Of a stretch of 31,299 bases of DNA, positions 1 to 7,414 are shown piece after piece. Within the stretch, counting starts at the first letter, position 1. Each line of letters starts with the position of its first letter. This stretch comes from DAOUMU01 sp034409055 (GTDB lineage: Bacteria > Chloroflexota > Anaerolineae > 4572-78 > J111). Location: the NCBI GenBank assembly GCA_034409055.1, contig DAOUMU010000053.1:1-31299 (forward strand). Direction: 5' to 3'. The notes beneath the pieces are model-generated. The model did no database searches. It was not told the DNA's origin and worked only from the letters and a program-made list of their open reading frames with translations. The position numbers were made by a program, and so were the translations under genes.

Positions 1-85
1 CCAGAGCTAATCGTAAATCCAAAACCCACAGGGCCAGTGTCGTAAATCGTAAATTGGTCTCTAGCAAAATTGTTTACAAAGTAAG

Positions 86-105
86 ATCGACAATTTTTTG
101 TCGAT
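86..105. promoter_or_regulatory. Perfect inverted repeat abutting the regulator start
   Basis: ATCGACAA (86-93) and TTGTCGAT (98-105) form a perfect 8-bp inverted repeat with a 4-nt TTTT spacer. It ends exactly at the possible GTG (106) and 3 nt before the ATG (109) of the XRE-cupin gene. It could be an autoregulatory operator or an mRNA hairpin that covers the ribosome-binding region; no Shine-Dalgarno sequence is visible here. Farther upstream, CGTAAAT occurs three times (12-18, 41-47, 48-54), twice in direct tandem. The function is inferred only. Confidence 0.45.
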
Positions 106-108
106 GTG

Positions 109-735
109 ATGGCCCTAAGAGGCCTACATCACTTGAAACGAGGTAAAATCATCACAACTCTTGGTGAACGGATAAAATACTTGCGACGCAAGAAAAAATT
201 GACCCTGGCAGACATGGCGGAAATGAGCAACCTGTCGGCCGGTTATCTATCACAGATCGAACAAGATAAGAAGACGCCTTCGTTGGTTGCGTTCACCAGT
301 ATCGCTGAAGTATTGGAAATTAATCCACGTGATCTGCTCGAACCTGAAAAAGATCAAGTGTATATCACTCGGGCAGCAGATAGGCTGGCAAACTCAAACA
401 CCAATGCGTCAATTTTTCAGGTACCATTGACTTCCGTCACCAGTGGCTCAGATTTAGGCGCGCAACGGCTGATCCTGCAGCCCAACGCTCCCCCCCTCGA
501 ATTTGAACCTCACTCGGGAGAAATCTTTGGATTTGTCCTGGCAGGAGCCCTGACGGTTATTATTGAAGACGAACAAATCGAATTAGAGGCAGGAGACAGT
601 ATTCATTACGATGCCAACCAATCTTACCGTCTGAATTGTCAAGGAGACGCGCCATGTCTGATCATTTGGTGCAGCTCACCCCCTTGGCATGACCTTGAGG
701 CCAAAATATACCAAGCGCACGCTAAAATTTCGTAG
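109..735 (+). CDS. XRE-family transcriptional regulator with C-terminal cupin domain
   Basis: This is a likely cytoplasmic DNA-binding regulator with a small-molecule sensing domain. Counting from the GTG at 106, residues about 20-80 form an HTH_3/XRE domain (GERIKYLRRKKKLTLADMA, then SNLSAGYLSQIEQDKKTPSL). Residues about 118-190 form a Cupin_2 barrel with the typical PHSGEIFGFVLAGALTV and GDSIHYDANQSYRL segments. Regulators of this architecture commonly control nearby amino-acid, polyamine or peptide catabolism genes, so the transporter and hydantoinase/hydroxyproline genes downstream are the obvious targets (inference). The start is uncertain: GTG 106 and ATG 109 both follow a perfect palindrome and lack a Shine-Dalgarno sequence, and TTG 133 is a third option. 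The stop codon TAG lies inside a GGCATCCCTATGCC-type repeat. Confidence 0.9.
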   Translation: MALRGLHHLKRGKIITTLGERIKYLRRKKKLTLADMAEMSNLSAGYLSQIEQDKKTPSLVAFTSIAEVLEINPRDLLEPEKDQVYITRAADRLANSNTNASIFQVPLTSVTSGSDLGAQRLILQPNAPPLEFEPHSGEIFGFVLAGALTVIIEDEQIELEAGDSIHYDANQSYRLNCQGDAPCLIIWCSSPPWHDLEAKIYQAHAKIS

Positions 736-752
736 GGCGGCATCCCTATGCC
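732..752. repeat. Short hairpin repeat with GGCAT-CCCT-ATGCC core
   Basis: GTAGGGC is followed by the hairpin GGCAT (739-743) CCCT ATGCC (748-752). The same core occurs in the opposite orientation at 6056-6069 and 6109-6122, and GGCATAGGGATGCC (or a one-base variant) lies inside the 87-bp units at 7134-7307. The repeat starts inside the last codon and stop of the regulator gene. Confidence 0.6.
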
Positions 753-1056
753 GACCGCTGCCGCATACCGCGAAGCGTGCGCCAACTACGGAAATTTCAG
801 AATGCGTTTAGTATAGAGGCAGTGACCGGTCAGGCTGCTGATGCTCTGACAAAAACGAACTTTATATGAAGGGATAGGAGGTGAGGTATCGAAAAAAGCA
901 GGCTTTATCCTTATCACTGAGGTTTTGTTTTTTGTAAACGTATCTTCTCAAAAAGTAGGGGTTTTTGTAGGACAAACTTAAGTTTGCCCTACGTTACCCC
1001 GAATTATTGAGGTGATGCTTGTAAACCAATTATAAATTGTGGAGGAGAAAGTAAAA
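736..1056. other. Intergenic region upstream of the peptide-binding lipoprotein gene
   Basis: This stretch of about 320 bp holds no convincing gene. It contains the end of the GGCATCCCTATGCC hairpin, a purine-rich patch around 871-888, two TTGTAAAC octamers (932-939 and 1019-1026) and a palindromic repeat at 967-992. The Shine-Dalgarno sequence for the next gene is GGAGGAG at 1041-1047. The promoter of the transporter operon should lie here, but I cannot place it with confidence. Confidence 0.5.
967..992. repeat. 26-bp near-perfect palindrome, GTAGG...CCTAC hairpin
   Basis: GTAGGACAAACTT (967-979) is followed directly by AAGTTTGCCCTAC (980-992), an inverted repeat of 13 bp with one mismatch and no spacer. 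The GTAGG/CCTAC ends resemble those of the hairpins at 12262-12285 and 16536-16607. It sits 65 bp upstream of the lipoprotein start codon, so it could be a dispersed repeat, a terminator for the regulator gene or an operator. Confidence 0.55.
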
Positions 1057-2784
1057 ATGAATCTTTTCAAAAAAGGTAATCTGCTGCTTGTATTACTTTT
1101 ATTGGTAGCCTGGTTTGCCACCGCCTGTGGCGCAACGCCGACCCCGGCGGCAGTTGAAGAGCCCAAGGAAGAACCCAAAGCCGAAGAAGCGGCTGTAGAA
1201 GAGCCGGCCGTAGCAGAGGAGGAAGCCGAAGAACCGGAAGCAGCCGAAGAAGAGGCCATGGCCGAGGAACCACGCGTATTGCGAGTCACCTTTGCCTGGC
1301 CCACCGCCATTGATCCGGCCGTCGGCTCAGACTTTTCCAGTTCTACAGCTTTGGCCAATCTGTACGATACCCTCGTCTTCCCCAATACGGCAGGCGGCGT
1401 TGATCCCTGGTTGGCTAAGAGTTGGACGGCCTCTGATGACGGCTTAACCTGGACCTTCAAGCTAAAGCAGGGTATAAAATTCCACGATGGCAGTGAATTA
1501 CAGGCCGGCGATGTTGTTTACAGTATGAATCGTTTCTTGACCGTTGGTGAAGGGTTTGCCTATTTATTTATCGATGTCGTTGATAGTGTGACGGCTGTTG
1601 ACGATTATACGGTCGAATTTAAGCTGGCCCAGCCCAACGGCCTGTTTCTCCCCAGTCTCATTCGGCTTTATGTCCTGAACGAGGAGCTGGTGCGGGCAAA
1701 CACCAAAGCTGAGGGGCCGTATGGTGAAGAGGGAGACTATGGTCAAGAGTTCTTGCTCACCAATGACGCCGGCTCAGGTCCCTATATGGTCAAGGAGTTT
1801 CCCCTGGAAGAATACGTCTTGATGGAAAAATTCTCCGATTGGTGGGGTGGATTCGTGGATAATGCCCCCGATCAGTTCCGTATGATTGCCACGACAGAGA
1901 CGGCCACGGTGCGTACATTGATGTCCAATAAAGAGTTGGAAATCTCTGACCAGTGGCAAACCATCGAAGCCCTTGAGGCCCTCGACGAGATTGAAGGGGT
2001 AGATGTAGCAGCCTTCTCCAATCTAACGGCCTTTTACTTTATGCTCAACACCAGAATTCCACCCACGGATGATGTCCACTGCCGGCGGGCCATATCCTAT
2101 GCTTTTGATTACGATACGGCCGTGGGATTGGAATGGCCGGGCACAAAGGCCATGGTCGGGCCGGTTCCTCAAGCCCTGGGCGGACATAATCCAGAGGTAA
2201 CAAAATATACTTTTGACCCGGATAAGGCTCGTGAAGAGTTGGCCCAGTGCCAATATGCGGATCAAATTGATCAATATCCCATAGAATTTGTCTGGATTTC
2301 CGAAGTGCCGGACGAGGAAAAATTCGCCCTATTGTTCCAGGCCAATATGGCTGATATCGGTATTCCGGTAGAAATTGTTTCGACCCCCTGGTTATCCGTC
2401 GTGGAAAACACTTCGAAGCTGGAGACCAGCCCCCACCTGGTTAGCATTTACGTGACCGCGGACTTACCGGAAGCCGGGCCAATGCTCAAGCAACGTTATC
2501 ACTCAAGCTCTGCCGCTACCTGGTCCCAGAATGAATGGTTAGAGAGCGAAACGCTCGATACTGCCATCGATGAGGCCCTGGCCACGGTAGATCAAAATGA
2601 GCGCTTTGAGAAATACCAGGCCATTCAAGCCGAACTGGCCGATCAGGCCCCCTCTATCTTTGTCTACGACCAAGTTGAAAAGCACGCTTATCAAACCTAT
2701 CTTGACTGGCCCACGGCACGCGGCGAGGTCATTCCGGTACAGGGCTACAATATCCTGGCGGCTAGAATCGGCGTTAATAAGTAG
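1057..2784 (+). CDS. ABC transporter substrate-binding lipoprotein, SBP_bac_5 (oligopeptide/dipeptide type)
   Basis: This is the extracytoplasmic receptor of a peptide/nickel-type ABC importer. Start ATG 1057 follows GGAGGAG at 1041-1047; the longer frame from GTG 1039 would begin within that ribosome-binding site. Residues 1-23 are a lipoprotein signal peptide (basic MNLFKK, hydrophobic core, lipobox FATAC) with lipidated Cys24. Residues about 25-72 are a low-complexity Glu/Ala/Pro linker, a style common in Chloroflexota lipoproteins. From about residue 74 a full family-5 solute-binding protein follows, with LYDTLVFP, LAKSWTASDDGLTWTFKL and GIKFHDG near the start of the domain. At 575 aa it is full length. 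It precedes the two permeases and two ATPases of the same importer. The ligand cannot be read from sequence; context suggests peptides, possibly rich in proline or hydroxyproline, or cyclic amides. Confidence 0.93.
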   Translation: MNLFKKGNLLLVLLLLVAWFATACGATPTPAAVEEPKEEPKAEEAAVEEPAVAEEEAEEPEAAEEEAMAEEPRVLRVTFAWPTAIDPAVGSDFSSSTALANLYDTLVFPNTAGGVDPWLAKSWTASDDGLTWTFKLKQGIKFHDGSELQAGDVVYSMNRFLTVGEGFAYLFIDVVDSVTAVDDYTVEFKLAQPNGLFLPSLIRLYVLNEELVRANTKAEGPYGEEGDYGQEFLLTNDAGSGPYMVKEFPLEEYVLMEKFSDWWGGFVDNAPDQFRMIATTETATVRTLMSNKELEISDQWQTIEALEALDEIEGVDVAAFSNLTAFYFMLNTRIPPTDDVHCRRAISYAFDYDTAVGLEWPGTKAMVGPVPQALGGHNPEVTKYTFDPDKAREELAQCQYADQIDQYPIEFVWISEVPDEEKFALLFQANMADIGIPVEIVSTPWLSVVENTSKLETSPHLVSIYVTADLPEAGPMLKQRYHSSSAATWSQNEWLESETLDTAIDEALATVDQNERFEKYQAIQAELADQAPSIFVYDQVEKHAYQTYLDWPTARGEVIPVQGYNILAARIGVNK

Positions 2785-2860
2785 ATAGAGAAAGAGCAGC
2801 AAAGAAGCAAAGGGATGAAAAGGTGGGGCGGTGAAAAGCCACCGCCTCATCACTTTAGGC

Positions 2861-3037
2861 AGTTCCAGAAAAATAATGCTTCCAAAATCGTGCTGCGTGT
2901 CGCTTGCGTGCCCTTGGCGGCGTGCTACGTGTTAAACCTGTGCCCGCTTTATGGGTATTTGGCCGAAAATCCTCACGCAACACGCAACACGTAACACGCG
3001 GACGATACAGTTTTGGGAGCATTTAAATTCTGGAACT
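2861..3037. repeat. MITE-like 177-bp hairpin element
   Basis: The left arm (2861-2891, starting AGTTCCAGAA) and right arm (3002-3037, ending TTCTGGAACT) are imperfect terminal inverted repeats of about 31-36 bp. Inside them a second imperfect inverted repeat is built of ACGCAACACG/CGTGTTGCGT-like words (2891-2911 versus 2971-3000). It has no coding capacity and sits between the receptor and permease genes. It resembles a non-autonomous palindromic element; I see no clear target duplication. Confidence 0.55.
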
Positions 3038-3073
3038 CCCTTATCCGTTTGATATAAGTCAGAGAATTAAGGC

Positions 3074-4102
3074 ATGAGATCTCTTTCGTTCATCTTGAAT
3101 CGAGCAATTCACTCAATTTTTGTTTTGCTCGGCTTATCGGTCGTAATTTTTATCATCTCCCGGGTTTTACCCGGTGATCCGGCCCGCATGGCCGTCGGAG
3201 CGAGAGCACCGGACTGGGTGGTTGATAATCTGCGCGAGCAAATGCATTTGAATGACTCCCTCCCGGTGCAATACGGCTATTGGCTAACCGATGCGGTGCA
3301 AGGACGTTTTGGCATTTCCCTGGTCACCCGGCGTGACGTAGCTCACGATATTCGCGAATTTTTCCCGGCCACCTTCGAGCTTGCCCTCTACTCCGGGCTG
3401 ATTATGGCCGTTTTGGGTATTACCTTGGGGGCAATCTCGGCCTGGCACAAAGATAAATGGATAGATAACGTCGTCCGGGTGATATCCTATTTAGGGGTGG
3501 TCACCCCCTCATTTGTCTTCGCCATTATATTTTTACTTATCTTTGGTTATGCTCTCAATTGGTTGCCAACCCTGGGCAGATTGAGTGAAAACGTCCCACA
3601 TCCACCCGTGGTGACCGGGTTGATGACGGTTGATTCCCTGCTGGCAGGAAATTTTACCGCCTTCTGGGATGCCTTCAAGCATTTGATTTTACCGGCACTG
3701 GCCCTGGCTATGGGTTCAATGGCTCAACAAGCCCGCATCACCCGCTCGGCTATGTCTGATAATTTGACCAAGGATTACATCGCTGCTGAGAGAGCACTCG
3801 GCATCCCGGAACGGGCGATTATGAGCAAGTTCTTGCTGAAACCTTCGCTCATCCCCACGGTCTCTATTATGGGCTTGGATTTCGCCGCCACGATGAGTAA
3901 TGCTTTTCTGGTGGAGTTGATCTTTAATTGGCCGGGCATGTCTCGTTATGGGATCAATGCCATGTTACGGAAAGATCTAAACGCCATTGCCGCCGTTATT
4001 TTGATGTTGGGGATTGTATTTATTGTGGTCAACATTCTGGTGGACATCATCGTCGCCCAACTCGATCCCCGTATTCGACTAAGGGCAGAAGGGGGCGAAT
4101 AA
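3074..4102 (+). CDS. dppB: Dipeptide/oligopeptide ABC transporter permease, DppB-like
   Basis: This is an inner-membrane permease subunit of the peptide/nickel importer family (BPD_transp_1). The 342-residue length is normal. The N-terminus LNRAIHSIFVLLGLSVVIF and ISRVLPGDPA is the typical first membrane segment and following loop of DppB/OppB/GsiC proteins. Several hydrophobic segments follow, and the cytoplasmic coupling (EAA) loop lies around AERALGIPERAIMSKFLL. The C-terminus ends with the conserved VDIIVAQLDPRIR. It forms the channel with the DppC-like subunit starting at 4104, which begins 1 nt after this stop, indicating translational coupling. The ribosome-binding site is weak (TTAAGG just before the ATG). 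A 177-bp hairpin element separates it from the receptor gene. Confidence 0.94.
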   Translation: MRSLSFILNRAIHSIFVLLGLSVVIFIISRVLPGDPARMAVGARAPDWVVDNLREQMHLNDSLPVQYGYWLTDAVQGRFGISLVTRRDVAHDIREFFPATFELALYSGLIMAVLGITLGAISAWHKDKWIDNVVRVISYLGVVTPSFVFAIIFLLIFGYALNWLPTLGRLSENVPHPPVVTGLMTVDSLLAGNFTAFWDAFKHLILPALALAMGSMAQQARITRSAMSDNLTKDYIAAERALGIPERAIMSKFLLKPSLIPTVSIMGLDFAATMSNAFLVELIFNWPGMSRYGINAMLRKDLNAIAAVILMLGIVFIVVNILVDIIVAQLDPRIRLRAEGGE

Positions 4103-4103
4103 C

Positions 4104-5027
4104 ATGACCGATCAGGCGAAAACATTGGGCCCGGCAATTACGCTGGAAACCTGGAAAAAAATGGAGCGCAGCAGCCGCCGCGAGAATCTGGGACGGGCCT
4201 GGTATAAATTTTCTCGTAACCCCTTGTCGATCGTGGGATTGCTGACGGTGACGTTGGTGATTTTGTTGGCCATTTTTGCCCCGTATGTAACCCCTTATCC
4301 AGAACACGCCCAACCGTTTACCGATTTTGTCAATGCTAAACGGCCCCCAAGCTGGGAATATCCATTTGGCACGGATACCATTGGTCGTGACATTTTGAGC
4401 CGGACCGTCTTTGGTTTTCGCTTCTCTTTGACAATGGGGGTCGTTGTACTGACCTTGGTGGTGCCGCCAGGGGTCCTGCTCGGCTTGTTAGCCGGATATT
4501 ATCATGGAACGTGGATTGACTCTGTGATTATGCGTGTGACCGATATTTTCTTGTCGGTCCCCCCCCTCATCCTGGCCCTGGCCATTGCAGCGATGTTAAA
4601 ACCCAATCTACTCAACGCCATGATGGCCGTGTCGCTGATGTGGTGGCCGTGGTATACACGCCTGGTATATGGCCTGACCACCCAGTTACGCAACGAGTAT
4701 TTTGTTAAATCGGCCGAGACCATGGGCGCCAGTAAAGCCCACATTTTATTCAAAGAGATATTACCTAATTGCGTGTCGCCTATCTTTACTAAAATGAGTC
4801 TGGATATGGGCTGGGTCATTTTAATCGGCTCATCCTTAAGCTTTGTCGGTTTGGGGGTGCAACCCCCTAAGCCGGGCCTGGGAACGATGGTGGCGGATGG
4901 GTCTCGCTATCTGCCGGATCAATGGTGGATTCCGATCTTTCCGGCCCTGGCGATTGTGGTGATCGTGCTGGGATTTAATTTGTTGGGGGATGGTTTGCGA
5001 GATTTATTGGCAGCGGAAGAAGTCTAG
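4104..5027 (+). CDS. dppC: Dipeptide/oligopeptide ABC transporter permease, DppC-like
   Basis: This is the second membrane subunit of the peptide-type importer. The 307 residues include the N-terminal OppC_N-like segment (WYKFSRNPLSIVGLLTVTL, then IFAPYVTPYPE), the motif FGTDTIGRDILSR that is diagnostic for DppC/OppC, five or six membrane segments, the coupling loop SAETMGASKAHILFKEILPN, and the C-terminal GFNLLGDGLRDLL. It starts 1 nt after the DppB stop, and its own stop TAG shares a base with the GTG start of the next ATPase gene (TAGTG). The four importer genes from 3074 on are therefore probably co-transcribed. Confidence 0.94.
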   Translation: MTDQAKTLGPAITLETWKKMERSSRRENLGRAWYKFSRNPLSIVGLLTVTLVILLAIFAPYVTPYPEHAQPFTDFVNAKRPPSWEYPFGTDTIGRDILSRTVFGFRFSLTMGVVVLTLVVPPGVLLGLLAGYYHGTWIDSVIMRVTDIFLSVPPLILALAIAAMLKPNLLNAMMAVSLMWWPWYTRLVYGLTTQLRNEYFVKSAETMGASKAHILFKEILPNCVSPIFTKMSLDMGWVILIGSSLSFVGLGVQPPKPGLGTMVADGSRYLPDQWWIPIFPALAIVVIVLGFNLLGDGLRDLLAAEEV

Positions 5028-6061
5028 TGAATACACCACCATTGCTTGAAATTAAAAACCTGCGGGTTAACTACAAAGTATACGGCGGTCTCCTAAAGGT
5101 ACTCGATGGAGTCAATTTTGTCGTGCACAGTGGCGAAAAGGTGGGGCTGGTTGGCGAGACCGGCTGTGGTAAAACGACCACGATGAAGTCGATTTTGCGG
5201 ATTTTACCGATGCCACCGGCCCAAATCGCCTCGGGCGAGATTTATTTCAAAGGTAAAAATGTGTTGAAAATGAGCCAGAATGAGCTCTATCGCGTCCGGG
5301 GTAACGGTATTTCGATGATCTTTCAAGATCCAACCGCGGCCTTAAATCCCGTCTTTACTGTTGGTCAGCAACTGGGTGCTGTCATCAAACACTCCGTTTT
5401 GAATGGCGGCAAAGCGAGCAAACAACAAATCAAACAAGTCTCGGTGGCAGCCCTAAAGGAGGTGGCTCTGGCCGACCCCGAGCGATTACTGAAGAGCTAC
5501 CCGGTTCAACTCAGTGGGGGCATGCGCCAGCGGGTATGTATTGCCATGGCCCTGGCCACCGAACCGGAACTGTTGATTGCGGATGAACCCGGTACGTCGT
5601 TGGATGTCACCATTCAAGACCAGGTACTCCGCCTGCTACATAATTTGGTGGTGGAAAAGAATACGTCGGTGATTCTCATTACCCATACTTTAGGCGTTGT
5701 CCGTGAAGTAACTGATCGGTTATATGTGATGTACGCCGGCAATATGGTTGAGTCAGCCCCGACAAAAAAGCTGTTTACCACCCCCCTACACCCGTATACA
5801 CGTGGGTTGATGGAGGCCGTTCCTCGCCTAAGCGGTGGCGGGGTCGCAGAAGGGATCCCAGGACGCATCCCTGATTATTTGCATCCGCCTACGGGGTGTC
5901 GTTTCCACCCCCGTTGTGTCCATGTAATGGATATTTGCCGCACAGCAAAACCACCAACGTATGACATTGGCGACGGACATCAAGTGGCTTGTTTTCTTTA
6001 CGAAACTTCCCAAAATTCAGGAGGCCAGGGGCGTCAATCTGATTTATTTCGCGTGGCATAG
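5027..6061 (+). CDS. dppD: Peptide ABC transporter ATP-binding protein, DppD-like
   Basis: This is an ATPase that powers the importer, working as a heterodimer with the product of 6153. Visible motifs are Walker A GETGCGKT (residues 43-50), the Q-loop region MIFQDPTAALNP, ABC signature LSGGMRQ (from residue 162), Walker B with D186-E187 (LLIADEPGTSLDV, where most relatives have a T after P) and the switch His in LITHTLG. The C-terminal oligopeptide-transporter extension has the cysteine cluster GCRFHPRC...C...C seen in DppD/OppD. The GTG start overlaps the DppC stop by 1 nt. The last two codons and the stop (GTG GCA TAG) lie within a 31-bp repeat that recurs 53 bp downstream, so the native C-terminus may have been altered by the insertion. 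Confidence 0.94.
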   Translation: MNTPPLLEIKNLRVNYKVYGGLLKVLDGVNFVVHSGEKVGLVGETGCGKTTTMKSILRILPMPPAQIASGEIYFKGKNVLKMSQNELYRVRGNGISMIFQDPTAALNPVFTVGQQLGAVIKHSVLNGGKASKQQIKQVSVAALKEVALADPERLLKSYPVQLSGGMRQRVCIAMALATEPELLIADEPGTSLDVTIQDQVLRLLHNLVVEKNTSVILITHTLGVVREVTDRLYVMYAGNMVESAPTKKLFTTPLHPYTRGLMEAVPRLSGGGVAEGIPGRIPDYLHPPTGCRFHPRCVHVMDICRTAKPPTYDIGDGHQVACFLYETSQNSGGQGRQSDLFRVA

Positions 6062-6083
6062 GGATGCCACGCCTACGATAATG
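6053..6083. repeat. 31-bp direct repeat, copy 1 (overlaps the dppD stop)
   Basis: GTGGCATAGGGATGCCACGC followed by CTACGATAATG. It contains the hairpin GTGGCAT-AGGG-ATGCCAC and is identical to 6106-6136. The dppD stop codon TAG at 6059-6061 lies within it. The reverse complement resembles 731-752 after the regulator gene. Confidence 0.75.
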
Positions 6084-6105
6084 TTTATGAGGGCGATGAT
6101 TGGAT

Positions 6106-6136
6106 GTGGCATAGGGATGCCACGCCTACGATAATG
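6106..6136. repeat. 31-bp direct repeat, copy 2
   Basis: Identical in all 31 positions to 6053-6083, with a 53-bp period. It ends 16 bp before the ATG of the second ATPase gene, which therefore has no recognisable Shine-Dalgarno sequence. Confidence 0.75.
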
Positions 6137-6152
6137 GCCGTATTTGATACCG

Positions 6153-7136
6153 ATGAAGCCAATCTTAACTTATCAAGACTTAAAAAAATATTTTGTTGTT
6201 GGACATAAGGATCTCCTTAAACGGGAACCAATTACCGTTAAGGCTGTCGATGGTGTCTCCTTTGTGGTACATGAGGGAGAAGTGTTTGGTCTGGTGGGTG
6301 AATCAGGATCAGGCAAAAGTACCGTGGCTTATACCACCATAGGCATGTATCCCCCCACTGCTGGCAGCATCGAATTTGGCGATGAAAGCCTCTTCAGGGA
6401 GGATGGTGAACGTCCGAAACACATCAAAAAGGAAATCCAAATTGTTTTTCAGGACCCAGGGTCTTCGCTAAATCCCAGGCAAAACATCAGACAGATCCTG
6501 GATTTGCCCTTAAAAATCCACCGACCGCGAGTCAATCGACTGGAGGAGACGGCCCGATTGTTGGAAATGGTCGAGTTGCCCCTGGATTATATGCACAAGT
6601 ATCCCCAGTCATTGAGTGGCGGTGAGAAGCAGATCGTGGCCATTGCCCGCGCCTTAGCCACCGATCCTTCATTTGTCATTTTAGATGAACCAACCTCGGC
6701 CCTTGATGTTTCCATTCAAGGGAAGATCATTAACCTGCTGATTCGCCTGCGCCAAGAGCTGAATCTGTCATACCTATTTATCACCCACGATTTGAGTTTA
6801 ATGCGAAATGTTGCCTCGCGGGTGGCCATTATGTATCTGGGCAAAATCTGCGAGGTGGCCGAGGCGGCCGAATTCTTTAAAAATCCGCAACATCCTTACA
6901 CCCAAATGCTGCTTTCCTCTATTCCAGTTGTGTCAGAGGAAGAGGAACGGCTGAAGCCTGAAAAGATCATATCTAGGGGTGAGATCCCGAGTCCGGTCAA
7001 CATCCCCAGTGGATGTAGTTTTCATTTGCGCTGTCCATATAAGATGGATATATGTACTGAAGTTGATCCAGAGATGGTAGATCTTGGTGGAGGGCATACG
7101 GTACGCTGCCATTTGTACCCTTCACCCAACCCATAG
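6153..7136 (+). CDS. dppF: Peptide ABC transporter ATP-binding protein, DppF-like
   Basis: This is the second ATPase of the importer, 327 residues from ATG 6153 (TTG 6144 in the same frame is an alternative). Motifs are Walker A GESGSGKST (49-57), VFQDPGSSLNPRQ around the Q-loop, signature LSGGEKQ, Walker B VILDEPTSALDV, switch ITHDLS, and the C-terminal Cys-containing extension GCSFHLRCPYKMDIC...RCHLYP. It pairs with the DppD-like ATPase. The 91 bp between the two ATPase genes are mostly repeat DNA and no ribosome-binding site is evident, so expression may be weaker than for dppBCD. The stop TAG coincides with the first three bases of an 87-bp tandem repeat. Confidence 0.93.
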   Translation: MKPILTYQDLKKYFVVGHKDLLKREPITVKAVDGVSFVVHEGEVFGLVGESGSGKSTVAYTTIGMYPPTAGSIEFGDESLFREDGERPKHIKKEIQIVFQDPGSSLNPRQNIRQILDLPLKIHRPRVNRLEETARLLEMVELPLDYMHKYPQSLSGGEKQIVAIARALATDPSFVILDEPTSALDVSIQGKIINLLIRLRQELNLSYLFITHDLSLMRNVASRVAIMYLGKICEVAEAAEFFKNPQHPYTQMLLSSIPVVSEEEERLKPEKIISRGEIPSPVNIPSGCSFHLRCPYKMDICTEVDPEMVDLGGGHTVRCHLYPSPNP

Positions 7137-7220
7137 TTAATTCTTGTTGCAAAACCTTGTAGTAGACGCATCCCCATGCGTCTACGGCGGGCATAGGGAT
7201 GCCCTGGCTATGTTTTGCAA
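7134..7220. repeat. 87-bp tandem MITE-like unit, copy 1
   Basis: This unit begins at the dppF stop (TAGTTAATTCTTG). Internal inverted repeats TTGCAAAAC (7147-7155) and GTTTTGCAA (7212-7220) enclose a perfect 10-bp hairpin, GTAGACGCAT-CCCC-ATGCGTCTAC (7162-7185), and a GGCATAGGGATGCC hairpin. It differs from copy 2 at three positions. Confidence 0.8.
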
Positions 7221-7307
7221 TAGTTAATTCTTGTTGCAAAACCCTGTAGTAGACGCATCCCCATGCGTCTACGGCGGGTATAGGGATGCCCTGGCTACGT
7301 TTTGCAA
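7221..7307. repeat. 87-bp tandem MITE-like unit, copy 2
   Basis: Directly adjacent to copy 1 and the same length, with three single-base changes (CCCTG for CCTTG, GGGTAT for GGGCAT, CTACG for CTATG). The perfect hairpin is at 7249-7272. The pair separates the transporter genes from hyuA and could act as a transcript-end or stability structure. Confidence 0.8.
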
Positions 7308-7414
7308 CAGAAACTAGTTAGGCCAATCATCTCCTGATATCCCTCGAATTTCTTCTGGGAGGGAGCAAGTTCAGGAGGGAGAAAAAATTTAGTCATTGAG
7401 AAGGAGGTTCCAGT

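Noticed and set aside
72..1026. TTGTAAAC as an operator of the XRE-cupin regulator (72-79 reversed, 932-939, 1019-1026)
   Set aside because: The octamer also occurs inside coding regions and elsewhere (for example near 14105, 22877, 29679 and 30059), so it is not specific to this promoter region.
1007..1036. TTGAGG...TATAAA promoter upstream of the lipoprotein
   Set aside because: The implied start near 1043 would fall within the ribosome-binding site at 1041-1047, leaving no usable leader.
978..1460. Ser/Ala-rich 160-residue reading frame on the - strand
   Set aside because: It is antisense to the Glu/Ala/Pro linker of the lipoprotein; its composition follows from that repeat and no domain is visible.
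6053..6136. CRISPR-like direct repeats
   Set aside because: Only two copies with one 22-bp gap, and each copy is itself a hairpin with a stop codon function; no cas genes are nearby.
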